64,000 nt of DNA from Sphingomonas carotinifaciens (GTDB taxonomy: Bacteria > Pseudomonadota > Alphaproteobacteria > Sphingomonadales > Sphingomonadaceae), in NCBI RefSeq assembly GCF_009789535.1, contig NZ_WSUT01000005.1, forward strand, positions 1,265,001 through 1,329,000, in the 5' to 3' direction. A model generated the notes under the pieces. It was given only the letters and a program-made list of their open reading frames with translations, was not told where the DNA came from and made no database searches. This document shows, one piece after another, positions 20,213-29,631 of the stretch (its first letter is position 1; every line of letters starts with the position of its first letter). Both the position numbers and the translations under genes were made by a program.

Positions 20213-20273
20213 CCCGCTCCGTCGTACCGCGCACCGCAACAATCGATTACATCATGGGGGTTGGGAGAAAATA

Positions 20274-21179
20274 ATGACCGAAGCTGCCGATCGCATCGTC
20301 GCCGGCGTCGAGCTGGGTGGCACCAAGTCGATCGTGCTGATCGGCCGGGGACGCGAGATCCTGGTGTCCGAACGTTTCCCCACCACCGATCCGGCCACCA
20401 CGCTGGGGGTGCTGGCCGCCAAGCTGGCCGAATGGCGTGACGCCTATGCGCCCGAAGCGCTGGGCATCGGCAGTTTCGGGCCGATCGCGCTGGACGCCCA
20501 TGGCGCCGATTACGGGCGAATGCTGGCGACGCCCAAGCCCGGCTGGGCCGGAGCGGATGTGCGCGGCGCGCTGGCGGAAGGCTTTGGCGAGCGGATCGCG
20601 ATCCATACCGACGTGACCGGCGCGGCGCTGGCGGAAGGATTCTGGGGCGCGGCCAAGGGGCTGGGCGATCATGTCTATGTCACCGTCGGCACCGGCGTCG
20701 GCATGGGCATCGTGTCGGGCGGCCATCCGGTGTCGGGGCGGATGCATCCCGAGGCAGGGCATGTCCGCGTGCGGCGCATGCCGGGCGACGGCTTTACCGG
20801 GGTTTGCCCGTTTCATGGCGATTGCCTGGAGGGGCTGGTGTCCGGTCCGGCGATCGCGGCGCGGGCCGGGCGGCCGGCGCAGGAGCTGGACGCGCACGAC
20901 CCCGCATGGACCTTTGTCGCGGATGCGCTGGCGGAAAGCTTCGTCGGGTTGTTCCTGACGCTGGCGTGCGGGCGGATCGTGGTCGGCGGCGGCGTCGGCA
21001 TGGGGCAGCAGCATCTGTTGCCGATGGTGCAGCAGCGGGTGGTGGCGAAACTAGCCGGGTATCTGCCCTTCGTCGATGCCGCGCAGGTGGCGAACCGGAT
21101 CGTTCACGCGCAACTGGGCGACCAGGCGGGGCCGCTCGGCACGCTGGCTCTGGCGCAGACGGTGCTGCCGGCGCGCTGA
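20274..21179 (+). CDS. ROK family sugar kinase, probably fructokinase
   Basis: The 301-residue kinase starts AGVELGGTKSIVLIG, an ATP-binding motif typical of bacterial ROK fructokinases. It also has the zinc-binding ROK signature (HPEAGHVRVRR followed by CPFHGDCLEGL). The phosphate motif TVGTGVGMGIV and GSFGPI are typical. The ATG at 20274 is preceded by GGGAG; the frame upstream has no support. Its position after alpha-galactosidase suggests a role in using an oligosaccharide, but fructose as substrate is a family-based inference. Confidence 0.9.
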   Translation: MTEAADRIVAGVELGGTKSIVLIGRGREILVSERFPTTDPATTLGVLAAKLAEWRDAYAPEALGIGSFGPIALDAHGADYGRMLATPKPGWAGADVRGALAEGFGERIAIHTDVTGAALAEGFWGAAKGLGDHVYVTVGTGVGMGIVSGGHPVSGRMHPEAGHVRVRRMPGDGFTGVCPFHGDCLEGLVSGPAIAARAGRPAQELDAHDPAWTFVADALAESFVGLFLTLACGRIVVGGGVGMGQQHLLPMVQQRVVAKLAGYLPFVDAAQVANRIVHAQLGDQAGPLGTLALAQTVLPAR

Positions 21180-21268
21180 AGGCGTTTCCAACAAAATAGC
21201 GGCCTCTCGCCGAAATCGCTGTCCTACAGCGAACCGATATGGTTCGTTGCTGCCCAGGGGAGACGGGC

Positions 21269-21820
21269 ATGACGGATATCGATGGGCTGATTGCAGGCGT
21301 GGTCGCGCGCGAAGGGGGCTATGTCGACCATCCCGCCGACCGGGGCGGGCCAACGCGCTTCGGGATTACCGAGGCGGTGGCGCGGGCCAGGGGCTATACC
21401 GGGGCGATCCGGCAACTGCCGCGCAGCGTGGCGGAGGACATCTACCGGACCCGCTACTGGAAGGGGCCGGGGATCGACCGGGTCGCGCGGCGCGCGCCGG
21501 TGCTGGCGGCCGAACTGTTCGACGGGGGCGTGAACATGGGACCGCGCGTTCCGATCGGCTTTCTTCAGCGCGCGCTGAACGCGCTGAACCGGGGCGCGGC
21601 GGATTATCCGGAGGTGGCGCGCGACGGGCGGATCGGCGATGCCACGCTGACCGCGCTGGATGCGTATCTGGTGCGGCGGGGGCGTGACGGCGAGGCGGTG
21701 CTGGTCAAAGCAATCGAGGCGCTGCGCGGCGAACGCTATATCACCTTGGCCGAGCGGCGGCCGGCGAACGAGGCGTTCCTGTATGGCTGGCTGGCGCACC
21801 GGGTGGGGGTGCGGGCATGA
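21269..21820 (+). CDS. GH108 N-acetylmuramidase (endolysin)
   Basis: The 183-residue peptidoglycan hydrolase has the GH108 catalytic segment REGGYVDHPADRGGPTRFGI, with the catalytic Glu at residue 15. The C-terminal peptidoglycan-binding part contains DGRIGDATLTAL. It has no signal peptide, as expected for an enzyme released by a holin. It overlaps a holin-like gene by four bases. In Rhodobacter capsulatus the gene transfer agent endolysin is of this type. The ATG at 21269 follows GGGGAGA. Confidence 0.9.
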   Translation: MTDIDGLIAGVVAREGGYVDHPADRGGPTRFGITEAVARARGYTGAIRQLPRSVAEDIYRTRYWKGPGIDRVARRAPVLAAELFDGGVNMGPRVPIGFLQRALNALNRGAADYPEVARDGRIGDATLTALDAYLVRRGRDGEAVLVKAIEALRGERYITLAERRPANEAFLYGWLAHRVGVRA

Positions 21821-22077
21821 CGGCGGGCGACGAACCCGCCGAGCCGGTCGACCGCTGGACGGCGCAGGCGCGGCCGGCATTCCTGTACGTGATGTACGTG
21901 TTCCTGTTGTGGAGCCTGCCGATGAGCATCGTCGCGGGGCTGCGCCCGGCGATGGCGCAGGCGATGATCCGCGGCATGGCGGCGTATCTGGCGGCGATCC
22001 CGGAGCCGCTCTACGCGCTCTTCGGCACCGGATATCTGGGCTATACGGTGGCGCGGGAGTGGGGGAAGCGGCGCTAG
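21817..22077 (+). CDS. Holin-like membrane protein (gene transfer agent 3TM type)
   Basis: The 86-residue protein has hydrophobic segments at about 22-44 (AFLYVMYVFLLWSLPMSIV) and 52-77, ending in FGTGYLGYTVAREWGKRR. That ending resembles the 3TM holin family known from gene transfer agents. Its ATG lies inside the endolysin stop region (ATGA), so the two are translated together. Such a pair would release the muramidase through the inner membrane. No capsid, portal or terminase gene is nearby. Confidence 0.75.
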   Translation: MTAGDEPAEPVDRWTAQARPAFLYVMYVFLLWSLPMSIVAGLRPAMAQAMIRGMAAYLAAIPEPLYALFGTGYLGYTVAREWGKRR

Positions 22078-22083
22078 ATCCGA

Positions 22084-23538
22084 TCAGCGCGGATCGCGGT
22101 AGGGCAGGTCGCGGCGCAGGAAGACGATGGTGTGCCAGCTTGCCCGGCGGGTGCGGAACACCGCGCGGTAATCGCGGGTCAGCGTCGCCTTCAGCGCGGC
22201 GAGGCTGCCGGGGTTCCAGATCCGCATCCGCCGGTCGGAGGTGACGATGACCGGCGGGCGGCTTGCCAGAATGCGGCGGACTTCGGCGGCTTCGTCGATG
22301 CCGGTCGCCCCCTGCTCGGTGGTGTAGGCGAGCAGGTTGGGAAAGGCATAGGGCGTCGGCAGGCAGGTGTCGGCCAGTTGATAGGTGATGGTGTCGCCGA
22401 TGAACACATAGGGGCAGCCGGTGCCGCTGTTCGCCGCGACGATCCGTGCGGTGCGGTAGGCACCGGGTGCATCGTCATGCGCGGTCAGCGCCTCCACCGA
22501 CAGGATCGTCAGGCCGAGGCCGAGCGTGGCGACGAGCGCGCGGGTCGAGCGGCCCCAGCAGCGGCCGGCGACGAGCGTCAGGGGGGCGAGCAGCGGCAGC
22601 GCATAATGGTCGAAAAACGTGCCGATCGCGAAAAAGCCGGCGGTGGCGGCGGCGAGCCAGCCCCAGGCGAGCAGGTTCGCGCTCGCCCGGACGCCCTCCC
22701 GCGGGCGGCGGCGCCAGGCGATCGCGGCGGAGACGATGACCGGGGCGAGCTGCGCGGCGATGCCGAGCAGCCGCATCGCCAGCTGGTCGGGTGGATAGGG
22801 CGCGCGGAGCGCAATCGAGGTGATGTTGGCGAACCAGAAAGGCTGAAGCCAGCCATGCGCCCAATACCAGCCGAGCGCGGCGAGGCTGGGGAGAAGACCA
22901 ATCAGCGCCCAGAACAGCGCGGCGGCGGCGATAGCGGGCCAGCGGGCCTGTGCGCGGCGGAGGAACCAGAGATGCGCGATGCCGAACAACGCACCTTCGA
23001 TCGCGGGGGTGTATTTCATCTGGATCGCGATGCCCGCCAGCAGGCAGGCGATGGCGCCGTTCCACAGGATGCGGGTGCGTTGCCCTTGCGCGGCGAGCGC
23101 GGGCAGGCCCAGCGTCAGCCAGCCGGCGGCGGCCATGGGCAGGTTGTAGAAGACGGGCGACTGGCCACCGCGCCCGCCGAGCAGCATCAGCGCGATCAGA
23201 TAGACTGCGCCCGCCGCCAGCGCACCGCGCCGCCGCACCCCGATCCGGCCCGCCGCCAGATACACCAGCGCCGCGGTTCCCCAGGCGGCGACGAGTGCGG
23301 CCAGTTGATAGGCGACGATCCCCTTGCCGAGGGCGGCGGCGAACAGCGCATAGAGCAGGAACAGCCCGATCGGCTTGCGATCCCAGATGTCGAGATAGGG
23401 CACCGCACCGTTCAGCAGCCGAGTCCCGACCAGCAGATAATATTGCTCGTCGACATGGATTACCGGGTTGCCGATGTCCCAGCCGCGCAGCGCGACGGCG
23501 GCGAGCAACAACAACAGGAGGTCGCGGGCGCGCTTCAC
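22084..23538 (-). CDS. GT39-like membrane glycosyltransferase
   Basis: This polytopic protein of 484 residues has about ten hydrophobic helices. After the first helix comes a long loop with HVDEQYYLLVG and WDRKPIG, the acidic motif and the later DRKP of the ArnT/PMT-like lipid-linked sugar transferases. The soluble tail (about 375-484) faces the periplasm. Its GTG start is 9 bp after the upstream gene's stop, preceded by GAGG. The donor is probably a polyprenyl-phosphate sugar; the acceptor is unknown. Confidence 0.82.
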   Translation of the reverse strand: MKRARDLLLLLLAAVALRGWDIGNPVIHVDEQYYLLVGTRLLNGAVPYLDIWDRKPIGLFLLYALFAAALGKGIVAYQLAALVAAWGTAALVYLAAGRIGVRRRGALAAGAVYLIALMLLGGRGGQSPVFYNLPMAAAGWLTLGLPALAAQGQRTRILWNGAIACLLAGIAIQMKYTPAIEGALFGIAHLWFLRRAQARWPAIAAAALFWALIGLLPSLAALGWYWAHGWLQPFWFANITSIALRAPYPPDQLAMRLLGIAAQLAPVIVSAAIAWRRRPREGVRASANLLAWGWLAAATAGFFAIGTFFDHYALPLLAPLTLVAGRCWGRSTRALVATLGLGLTILSVEALTAHDDAPGAYRTARIVAANSGTGCPYVFIGDTITYQLADTCLPTPYAFPNLLAYTTEQGATGIDEAAEVRRILASRPPVIVTSDRRMRIWNPGSLAALKATLTRDYRAVFRTRRASWHTIVFLRRDLPYRDPR

Positions 23539-23549
23539 CGGGAGACGCC

Positions 23550-24773
23550 TCAGTAGAAGCGGCGCAGGGTGAGGGCGCGGGTGCGCCCCTCGCAGTCGGA
23601 CAGGCGCACCACCGTGCCGGGCGCCGCCACCGACCATCGGGCAAGCGGGCTGGTCGCATAATCCCGCGTCACCGGCTGGCCGTCGATCGCGCAGATCAGG
23701 TCGTCGGTGCGCCAGCCGGCGGCCTCGGCCGGGCTGCCGCGCATGACGTGCAGCACACGCAGGCGATCCGGCGCGACGCCGACGAGCAGGCCACTGGTCG
23801 AGCGCAGCGGGGTGGTCTGCGTGCCGTCACCCTTCAGCACCATGCGCCCGGCATAGGGATCGAGCAGCACGCGGTACCGCCCGAGAAAGCCCGAGCCGAT
23901 GCGCCCGGCGACGCCGATCGACTGGCTGAAGCCGCCCGGCGGCTCGATCCGCACCTCCACATTCTGCGCGTCGAGCGTGCCCAGCGTCAGGTGCGGGACG
24001 ATCGCCAGATCGTTGACGCTGGCGCCGCCCAGCCCGAAACCGATCGTGCTGGTGGCGGGCAGGCGATCGAGCCTGGCCGCGGTCCAGCCGGCGCGGGTGA
24101 CGGTGACCGACGATCCGTCGCCGGTGTCGACGATGACCGGCGCCAGCCGGCCAGCACCCAGCCGGATCGCGCTTTCATACACGCGCCGCTGCGCCGAGAT
24201 GGTGAGTGGGGCGACCGCGCCGGCGAAAGGCATTCGTCCGGAAGGGAGGAGGCGGAAGCGCTTGCCCGCATAATCGATGTCGAGCGCGTAAAGCGCGGTC
24301 AGGTCGCGCCCGACCAGCAGGTCGACGGGTTCGGCATCGCCCGTCGCGATAGCGGGCAGGTCCGCCACGGTGACGCCGCCGCCGGTGCGGGTCAGGCCGC
24401 CCAGTTCGACGCGACGCGTCGGCATCCAGCCGACCGCCACCGCGCCGCCGATCGCGGTCGCGCTGCCACCGCTGCGCAGGCGTTTCTGCACCACCGCCTT
24501 GGAGGTGCGCGCCAGCACGGTGAAGCTGACCCCGGTGTCGAGGATCGCCGACACCGGTCGCCCGTCCAGGGTCATTGTGAAGTGGATCTGGTTGCCCGGC
24601 GTCAGGGTGAAGGGCACCCAGCGATTTTCGGTGTCGTCCGCCAGCCGGCCCGTGCCGGGATCGCGCGTGGCCTCGGCCACGACGCTGGGCGGGGACGCCT
24701 GTTGCCCGGCATGGGTCGTCGCCACCACCAACGGGGCGATCAACAGGGGAGCCAGGACCAGCAGGCGGCGCAT
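23550..24773 (-). CDS. Exported retropepsin-like aspartic protease with C-terminal PDZ domain
   Basis: The 407-residue protein has a signal peptide (MRRLLVLAPLLIAPLVVATTHA). Two retropepsin-like folds follow, each with a DTG motif (AILDTGVS at about residue 79 and VIVDTGDGSS at about 222). This is the pepsin-like paired arrangement. A PDZ domain (about 325-407, GLLVGVAPDRLRVLHV) ends the chain. It is probably periplasmic. It is followed directly by the glycosyltransferase gene, so the two may be co-transcribed. No substrate is known. Confidence 0.85.
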   Translation of the reverse strand: MRRLLVLAPLLIAPLVVATTHAGQQASPPSVVAEATRDPGTGRLADDTENRWVPFTLTPGNQIHFTMTLDGRPVSAILDTGVSFTVLARTSKAVVQKRLRSGGSATAIGGAVAVGWMPTRRVELGGLTRTGGGVTVADLPAIATGDAEPVDLLVGRDLTALYALDIDYAGKRFRLLPSGRMPFAGAVAPLTISAQRRVYESAIRLGAGRLAPVIVDTGDGSSVTVTRAGWTAARLDRLPATSTIGFGLGGASVNDLAIVPHLTLGTLDAQNVEVRIEPPGGFSQSIGVAGRIGSGFLGRYRVLLDPYAGRMVLKGDGTQTTPLRSTSGLLVGVAPDRLRVLHVMRGSPAEAAGWRTDDLICAIDGQPVTRDYATSPLARWSVAAPGTVVRLSDCEGRTRALTLRRFY

Positions 24774-24830
24774 CGTGCCGCCGGCCCTAGAGCAAGCGCC
24801 GGCGACGCGCCAGTGGCGCCGCCGTGCCCT

Positions 24831-26384
24831 TTAGAGACACGCCTCTAGGAACGCCTGGTCGAAGCCGAACTGCTTGGCCTTGTCGAGCGTATAGGGGCGC
24901 AGGCCCATGGAGCGATATTCGCCGATGATCTTTCCTTCGGCCGACTCGTCCAGATATTCGAACTTGAACAGCTCCTGCGTGACGATCACCGGGCCTTCCA
25001 TGCCGATCACCTCGGTGATGTTGGTGACGCGGCGGCTGCCGTCGCGAAGGCGCTTCACCTGGATGATGAGGTCGACCGAATCGGCGATCTGGCGGCTGAT
25101 CGCCTCCTTGGGCACCTTGATGTCGGACATCATCACCATGTTCTCCATACGCGCCAGCGCCTCGCGCGGGGAGTTGGAGTGGAGCGTGCACATCGACCCG
25201 TCGTGACCGGTGTTCATCGCGGCGAGCATGTCGAAACATTCCGCGCCGCGAATTTCGCCCAGGATGATGCGGTCGGGACGCATGCGCAGCGCGTTCTTGA
25301 CGAGGTCGCGGATCGAGATTTCGCCCTGACCTTCAAGGTTTGCGGGGCGGGTTTCGAGCGGCAGCCAATGCGGCTGTTGCAGGCGAAGCTCGGCCGCGTC
25401 CTCGATGGTCAGCACGCGCTCGCCCGGGTCGATCATCTTGGACAGGGCGTTGAGCATCGTCGTCTTGCCCGAGCCGGTGCCGCCCGAGATGACGACGTTG
25501 AACCGGCTGGCGCCCGCGATCTTCAGCGCGGTCGCCATCTTCGGCGACATGCTGCCGAAGCCCGCCATCATGTCGAGCGTGATCGGCTTGGCGGAGAATT
25601 TGCGGATCGAGATCGCGGTGCCGCGCAGGCTGAGCGGCGGCACGATGACGTTGACGCGGCTGCCGTCCTTCAGGCGGGCGTCGGCAAGCGGCGTGGTCTG
25701 GTCGACGCGGCGGCCGACCGAGTTGCAGATGCGCTGCGCGATCTGGAACAGATGTTCCTCGTCGCGGAACTGGATGTTGGCAATCTCCAGCTTGCCCTTC
25801 CGCTCGACATAGGTCTGCTCGGGTCCGTTGACCATGATGTCGGACACGTTGGGATCGGCGAGCAGTTCCTCGAGCGGGCCGAGGCCGAGCAGCTCGTCGA
25901 CCAGCACCTTTTCCAGCGCGAACTGCTCGCGCCGGTTGAGCGTCAGCTTCAGCTCGGCAAGCACCTCGCCGATGATCGGGCGGAATTCCTCGGCCAGCTC
26001 GTCCTTGCCGAGCGTCGCCGCGGCCTCCGGATCGACGCGTTCCAGCAGGCGCGGCAGCACCTGTTCCTTGATCTTGTGGACCGACGCCTCGAACCCCTCG
26101 GCCCGGCTGCTGCCGGCGTCGCCGCTGGAGGCCTGGCGATCGGCCAGGCGCTGCATCGCGTCCATCTGCATCCCGGGCATGGTGCCGGGGCCGATGGCGT
26201 CGAGGTCGCCGCCGGGCAGCGGGGCGGGTTCGGGGGCGGCAAAGGCGGAAGGGGGCAGATCCTGTTCGGCGGCCGGCACCACGCGCGCCCCTGCCTGCCC
26301 GGTGTGCATCGGCCGTGCGACGCCAAAGGCCGGCCGTGCGGGCTGACCCGATCCCATTCCACTGCGACGCCCGAACGCGCTCAT
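24831..26384 (-). CDS. cpaF: CpaF/TadA family pilus-type secretion ATPase
   Basis: The 517-residue hexameric ATPase powers Flp/Tad pilus assembly. It has Walker A SGGTGSGKTT, the acidic Walker B region RPDRIILGEIRGAE and the Tad-specific TLHSNSPREALARMENM segment. The first 100 residues are low-complexity (Pro and Ala rich). In most alphaproteobacteria cpaF stands within cpaB-C-E-F-tadB-C. Here neither neighbour belongs to that system. It is divergent from the serine protease gene across 142 bp. Confidence 0.93.
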   Translation of the reverse strand: MSAFGRRSGMGSGQPARPAFGVARPMHTGQAGARVVPAAEQDLPPSAFAAPEPAPLPGGDLDAIGPGTMPGMQMDAMQRLADRQASSGDAGSSRAEGFEASVHKIKEQVLPRLLERVDPEAAATLGKDELAEEFRPIIGEVLAELKLTLNRREQFALEKVLVDELLGLGPLEELLADPNVSDIMVNGPEQTYVERKGKLEIANIQFRDEEHLFQIAQRICNSVGRRVDQTTPLADARLKDGSRVNVIVPPLSLRGTAISIRKFSAKPITLDMMAGFGSMSPKMATALKIAGASRFNVVISGGTGSGKTTMLNALSKMIDPGERVLTIEDAAELRLQQPHWLPLETRPANLEGQGEISIRDLVKNALRMRPDRIILGEIRGAECFDMLAAMNTGHDGSMCTLHSNSPREALARMENMVMMSDIKVPKEAISRQIADSVDLIIQVKRLRDGSRRVTNITEVIGMEGPVIVTQELFKFEYLDESAEGKIIGEYRSMGLRPYTLDKAKQFGFDQAFLEACL

Positions 26385-26526
26385 CCGACCCGAATCCCTT
26401 GCAAGTGGTATCGGTGCCTAAACGGCAAGCTTTACCATATACCTAACCAACGATCCCGCGCACCGATCCCGCATGCCCGCGCAGAAGCGGTTGCCGCGCG
26501 GCGCGTCCGGGCGATAGGAGGGCGCG

Positions 26527-28035
26527 ATGATCGTCCGGCTGGCCCTCGCATTCGTTTTCCTTGTCGGCCTGGCCGTACCCGCGCGGGCCGACGACATCGC
26601 GGCGGCGGCCCGCGGGGTGGTGCGGGTGGTGACCATCGCGGTGGTCGACGACCAGGTCGCGGGCTTCGGCCATGGATCGGGCTTCGCGGTCGCGCCGAAC
26701 CGCATCGTCACCAACGCGCATGTCGTGGAGCTGGCCGAGCGGTACCCGGACAATGTCGTGGTCGGCATCGTGCCGTCGGAGGGCAGCAAATCCTACCAGG
26801 GCCGGGTCGTCGCCTATGACGCGCGGCGCGACCTGGCGCTGATCGAGATCACCGAGGCGCGGCTGCCGCCGGTTGCGCTCTATACGGGGCCGGTGGCGGA
26901 GGGGAATGCGGTGATCGCGCTGGGCTATCCCGGCAATGTCGATCTGGCGACCGCGCAGTCGGCGGCGGATTATATCCGGCCGCTGTCGCCGGTCCGCTCG
27001 CAGGGCGTGGCGTCCGGGCGGCGCAGCCTGACGGGGATCGAGGTGCTGCTCCACACCGCCAGCATCGCGCGCGGCAATTCCGGCGGACCGCTGCTCGATC
27101 CGTGCGGGCGGGTGATCGGCGTCAACTCCGCGCTGACCCGCGCCGACGAGGGTGATTCGACCTTTGGCTTCGCGATCGCGGATACCGAGTTGATGGGGTT
27201 CCTGCGCGACGCGCAGCAGCCTTATGTCTCGGCCGGCGGACCCTGCACCTCGATCGAGGAACGGCTGCGCGAGGACAGCGCCGCCGATGCCCGCGCCACC
27301 GAGGATGCCGCCGCCGCCCGCCGCGAGGCGGCAGGGGCCGCCGCGCTGAAGCGGCAGGCGGCGCTTGACCACGCCCGTGACGAGGCGGAGCGGACGCGCG
27401 AGAATGTGATGGCGCTGGCCGGGCTGCTGCTGGTCGCAGGGGCGCTCGGCATCGGCGCGGCGGGGCTGTTCGAATCGCGCGGGCAGCGGCGCGCGGCGAT
27501 CTGGGCGGTGTCCGGTGGCGGGCTGGGCGTGCTGGCGGCGGTGGTGGTGTTCGTCGCGCGGCCATCGGGGGAGCCCGAACTGCCCGCCGACACGGTCGCG
27601 CCGACGACCATGCCGATCCGCGACGCGGCGATCGGCCGGCTGGTCTGCACGCTGCAGCCCGAACGCAGCCGGGTGACGATGTCGTCCACGGCGGAGGTGA
27701 CGCTGGAATGGGGCCGGGCGGGGTGCATGAACGGCACGCAGCAATTTGCCGAGGGCGATGCGCGTTGGGAACGGATCGCGGTGCCCGACGAGGAGCAGAC
27801 GGTGTCCGTGCAGCGCTTCGACCCGCTGACCCGCACCTATGCCGATACACGCTATTTCCTGTCGGCAGCCGGCATGGCGGCGGCGCGCGCGGCGCGGGGC
27901 GACAAGCCGGTCAGTGGCTGTTCGGCGGCGGACGCGGTGCAGGACGCGCTGGCCCGCCAGCAGGCGGCAATCCGGGCGACGCTGCCGCCGCTACCCAACG
28001 AAAAGCTGGTCTATTCCTGTCGCAAGGCGGGGTGA
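26527..28035 (+). CDS. Exported trypsin-like serine protease with coiled coil and two membrane helices
   Basis: The 502-residue protein has a signal peptide (ending PARA), then an S1C-like protease domain with an intact triad: His65 in VTNAHVV, Asp102 in RDLALIE and Ser185 in GNSGGP. A charged Ala/Glu/Arg-rich coiled coil (about 245-292), two membrane helices (about 294-315 and 324-344) and a C-terminal domain (about 350-502) follow. There is no PDZ domain, so it is not a DegP homologue. The arrangement suggests a membrane-held sensor protease. A GGAGGG ribosome site precedes the ATG. Confidence 0.85.
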   Translation: MIVRLALAFVFLVGLAVPARADDIAAAARGVVRVVTIAVVDDQVAGFGHGSGFAVAPNRIVTNAHVVELAERYPDNVVVGIVPSEGSKSYQGRVVAYDARRDLALIEITEARLPPVALYTGPVAEGNAVIALGYPGNVDLATAQSAADYIRPLSPVRSQGVASGRRSLTGIEVLLHTASIARGNSGGPLLDPCGRVIGVNSALTRADEGDSTFGFAIADTELMGFLRDAQQPYVSAGGPCTSIEERLREDSAADARATEDAAAARREAAGAAALKRQAALDHARDEAERTRENVMALAGLLLVAGALGIGAAGLFESRGQRRAAIWAVSGGGLGVLAAVVVFVARPSGEPELPADTVAPTTMPIRDAAIGRLVCTLQPERSRVTMSSTAEVTLEWGRAGCMNGTQQFAEGDARWERIAVPDEEQTVSVQRFDPLTRTYADTRYFLSAAGMAAARAARGDKPVSGCSAADAVQDALARQQAAIRATLPPLPNEKLVYSCRKAG

Positions 28036-28101
28036 TCTTCCCCTCGCACATCGCCTTTGTTTCGCTATAGGGCGAAATACGGGCTTGGGAGGGCCGAGGG
28101 G

Positions 28102-29631
28102 ATGATGCGTTTCGGGGGATGGGTCGCCGGTGTCGCGCTGGCGCTGGGCATGGCCACGCCGGCGGCGGCGGAATGGCGCGAGGCACGTGCGAAGCACTTC
28201 GTGATCTACGCCAATACCGGCGAGGATGATATCCGCCGCATGGCGACGCGGCTGGAACAGCTGGACGGGGCGATGCGGCGCATGCACGCGGTGGCGGAGC
28301 AGCCGGGCCAGACCAGCAACCCGATCACCGTCTATACGGTGGCCAGCGCCAACGAGGTGCAGTCGTTGTGCGGCAAATGCCCCAACATCGCCGGCTTCTA
28401 CCAGCCGCGGGCCAGCGGGTCGATCGCGTTCACGCCGCGCCGCGGCAGCAGTGAGGGCAGCATCGATCCACAGATCGTGCTGTTTCACGAATATGCCCAT
28501 CACTTCCTGCTGGGCAACGCATCCACCGCCTATCCGGCCTGGTATTCGGAAGGCTATGCCGAGTTCGTCAGCACCGCCACCTTCGACAAGGAGGCGCTGC
28601 GCGTCGGCGTGGCGGCGATGCACCGCGCCTACAGCTTGCTGCGTACCGACATGAACATCGAGACGCTGTTCGATTCCGCGCGTCGCAAGCTCAGTGTCGA
28701 ACAACGGGCGGCGGTCTATGCGCGCGGCTGGCTGCTGACCCATTACCTGATGTTCAGCAAAGAGCGCGAGAACCAGTTGGGGACCTATCTGCGCCAGTTG
28801 AACGAAGGCGTGCCCAGCCTGAAGGCAGGGGAAGCGGCGTTCGGTGGTTTGAAGGCGCTGGACAAGGATCTCGATCGCTATCTCAACTCGTCGCGCATCA
28901 CCAACGTGATCCTGCCGTACACGATGCTGCCCGTACCGCCCATCGCGGTCCGCACGCTGAGCGAGGGCGAGCAGGCGATGATCGGTTTGCGCATGCGATC
29001 CGAACGCGGCGTCAATCGCGAAACGGGCCGCGACGTCTATGACCGCGCATTGCGCACGGTGGGGCCTTATGGGGACGATCCGGTGGTGCAGGGCTGGCTG
29101 GCCGAGATGGCGTATGATGCGGGGGAGGACGCGGCGGCCGAGGCGGCGGCGGACCGGGCGCTGGCCAAGGATCCGAAGTCCGTGCAGGCGCTGACCTACA
29201 AGGCGATGGTGCTGATGCGTCGTGCGGGCAATTCCCGCGATGCGGCGCAGTGGGCGGAGGCGCGGCGCTGGATCGTGAAGGCGAACCGGCTGGACCCCGA
29301 CGCCGCCGAGCCGCTGTCGCTTTATTATCGCAGCTATCGCATGGCCGGCGCGAAGCCGACCGATGCGGCCGTGCAGGGGCTGTACCGCGCGTTCGAGCTG
29401 GTGCCGCAGGATCAGGGGCTGCGCTTCATGGTGGCGGCACAGGCGATCGAGCTGGGCGACATCAAGGGTGCGCGCGCGACCCTGCGTCCATTGGCCTTCG
29501 ATCCGCACGCGCCGGCGGACAATCCGGCGGCACAGTTGCTGGCGCTGCTGGACAGCGACAAGGTGCAGGAAGCGCTGGCCCGCATCCGCGGCAATGCCGA
29601 GCAGGCCGCGCCGGGGGGCGAGGCGCACTAG
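28102..29631 (+). CDS. Exported HExxH metallopeptidase-like protein with TPR region
   Basis: The 509-residue protein has a signal peptide (MMRFGGWVAGVALALGMATPAAA). Its peptidase-like domain has the zinc motif HEYAHH (His129, Glu130, His133) and the likely third ligand Glu150 in WYSEGYAEF, a gluzincin arrangement (similar to DUF1570 proteins). The last 200 residues are helical repeats of TPR type. It follows the serine protease gene by 66 bp in the same direction. The frame opens 15 codons earlier, but GAGGGG precedes the ATG at 28102. The substrate is unknown. Confidence 0.82.
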   Translation: MMRFGGWVAGVALALGMATPAAAEWREARAKHFVIYANTGEDDIRRMATRLEQLDGAMRRMHAVAEQPGQTSNPITVYTVASANEVQSLCGKCPNIAGFYQPRASGSIAFTPRRGSSEGSIDPQIVLFHEYAHHFLLGNASTAYPAWYSEGYAEFVSTATFDKEALRVGVAAMHRAYSLLRTDMNIETLFDSARRKLSVEQRAAVYARGWLLTHYLMFSKERENQLGTYLRQLNEGVPSLKAGEAAFGGLKALDKDLDRYLNSSRITNVILPYTMLPVPPIAVRTLSEGEQAMIGLRMRSERGVNRETGRDVYDRALRTVGPYGDDPVVQGWLAEMAYDAGEDAAAEAAADRALAKDPKSVQALTYKAMVLMRRAGNSRDAAQWAEARRWIVKANRLDPDAAEPLSLYYRSYRMAGAKPTDAAVQGLYRAFELVPQDQGLRFMVAAQAIELGDIKGARATLRPLAFDPHAPADNPAAQLLALLDSDKVQEALARIRGNAEQAAPGGEAH

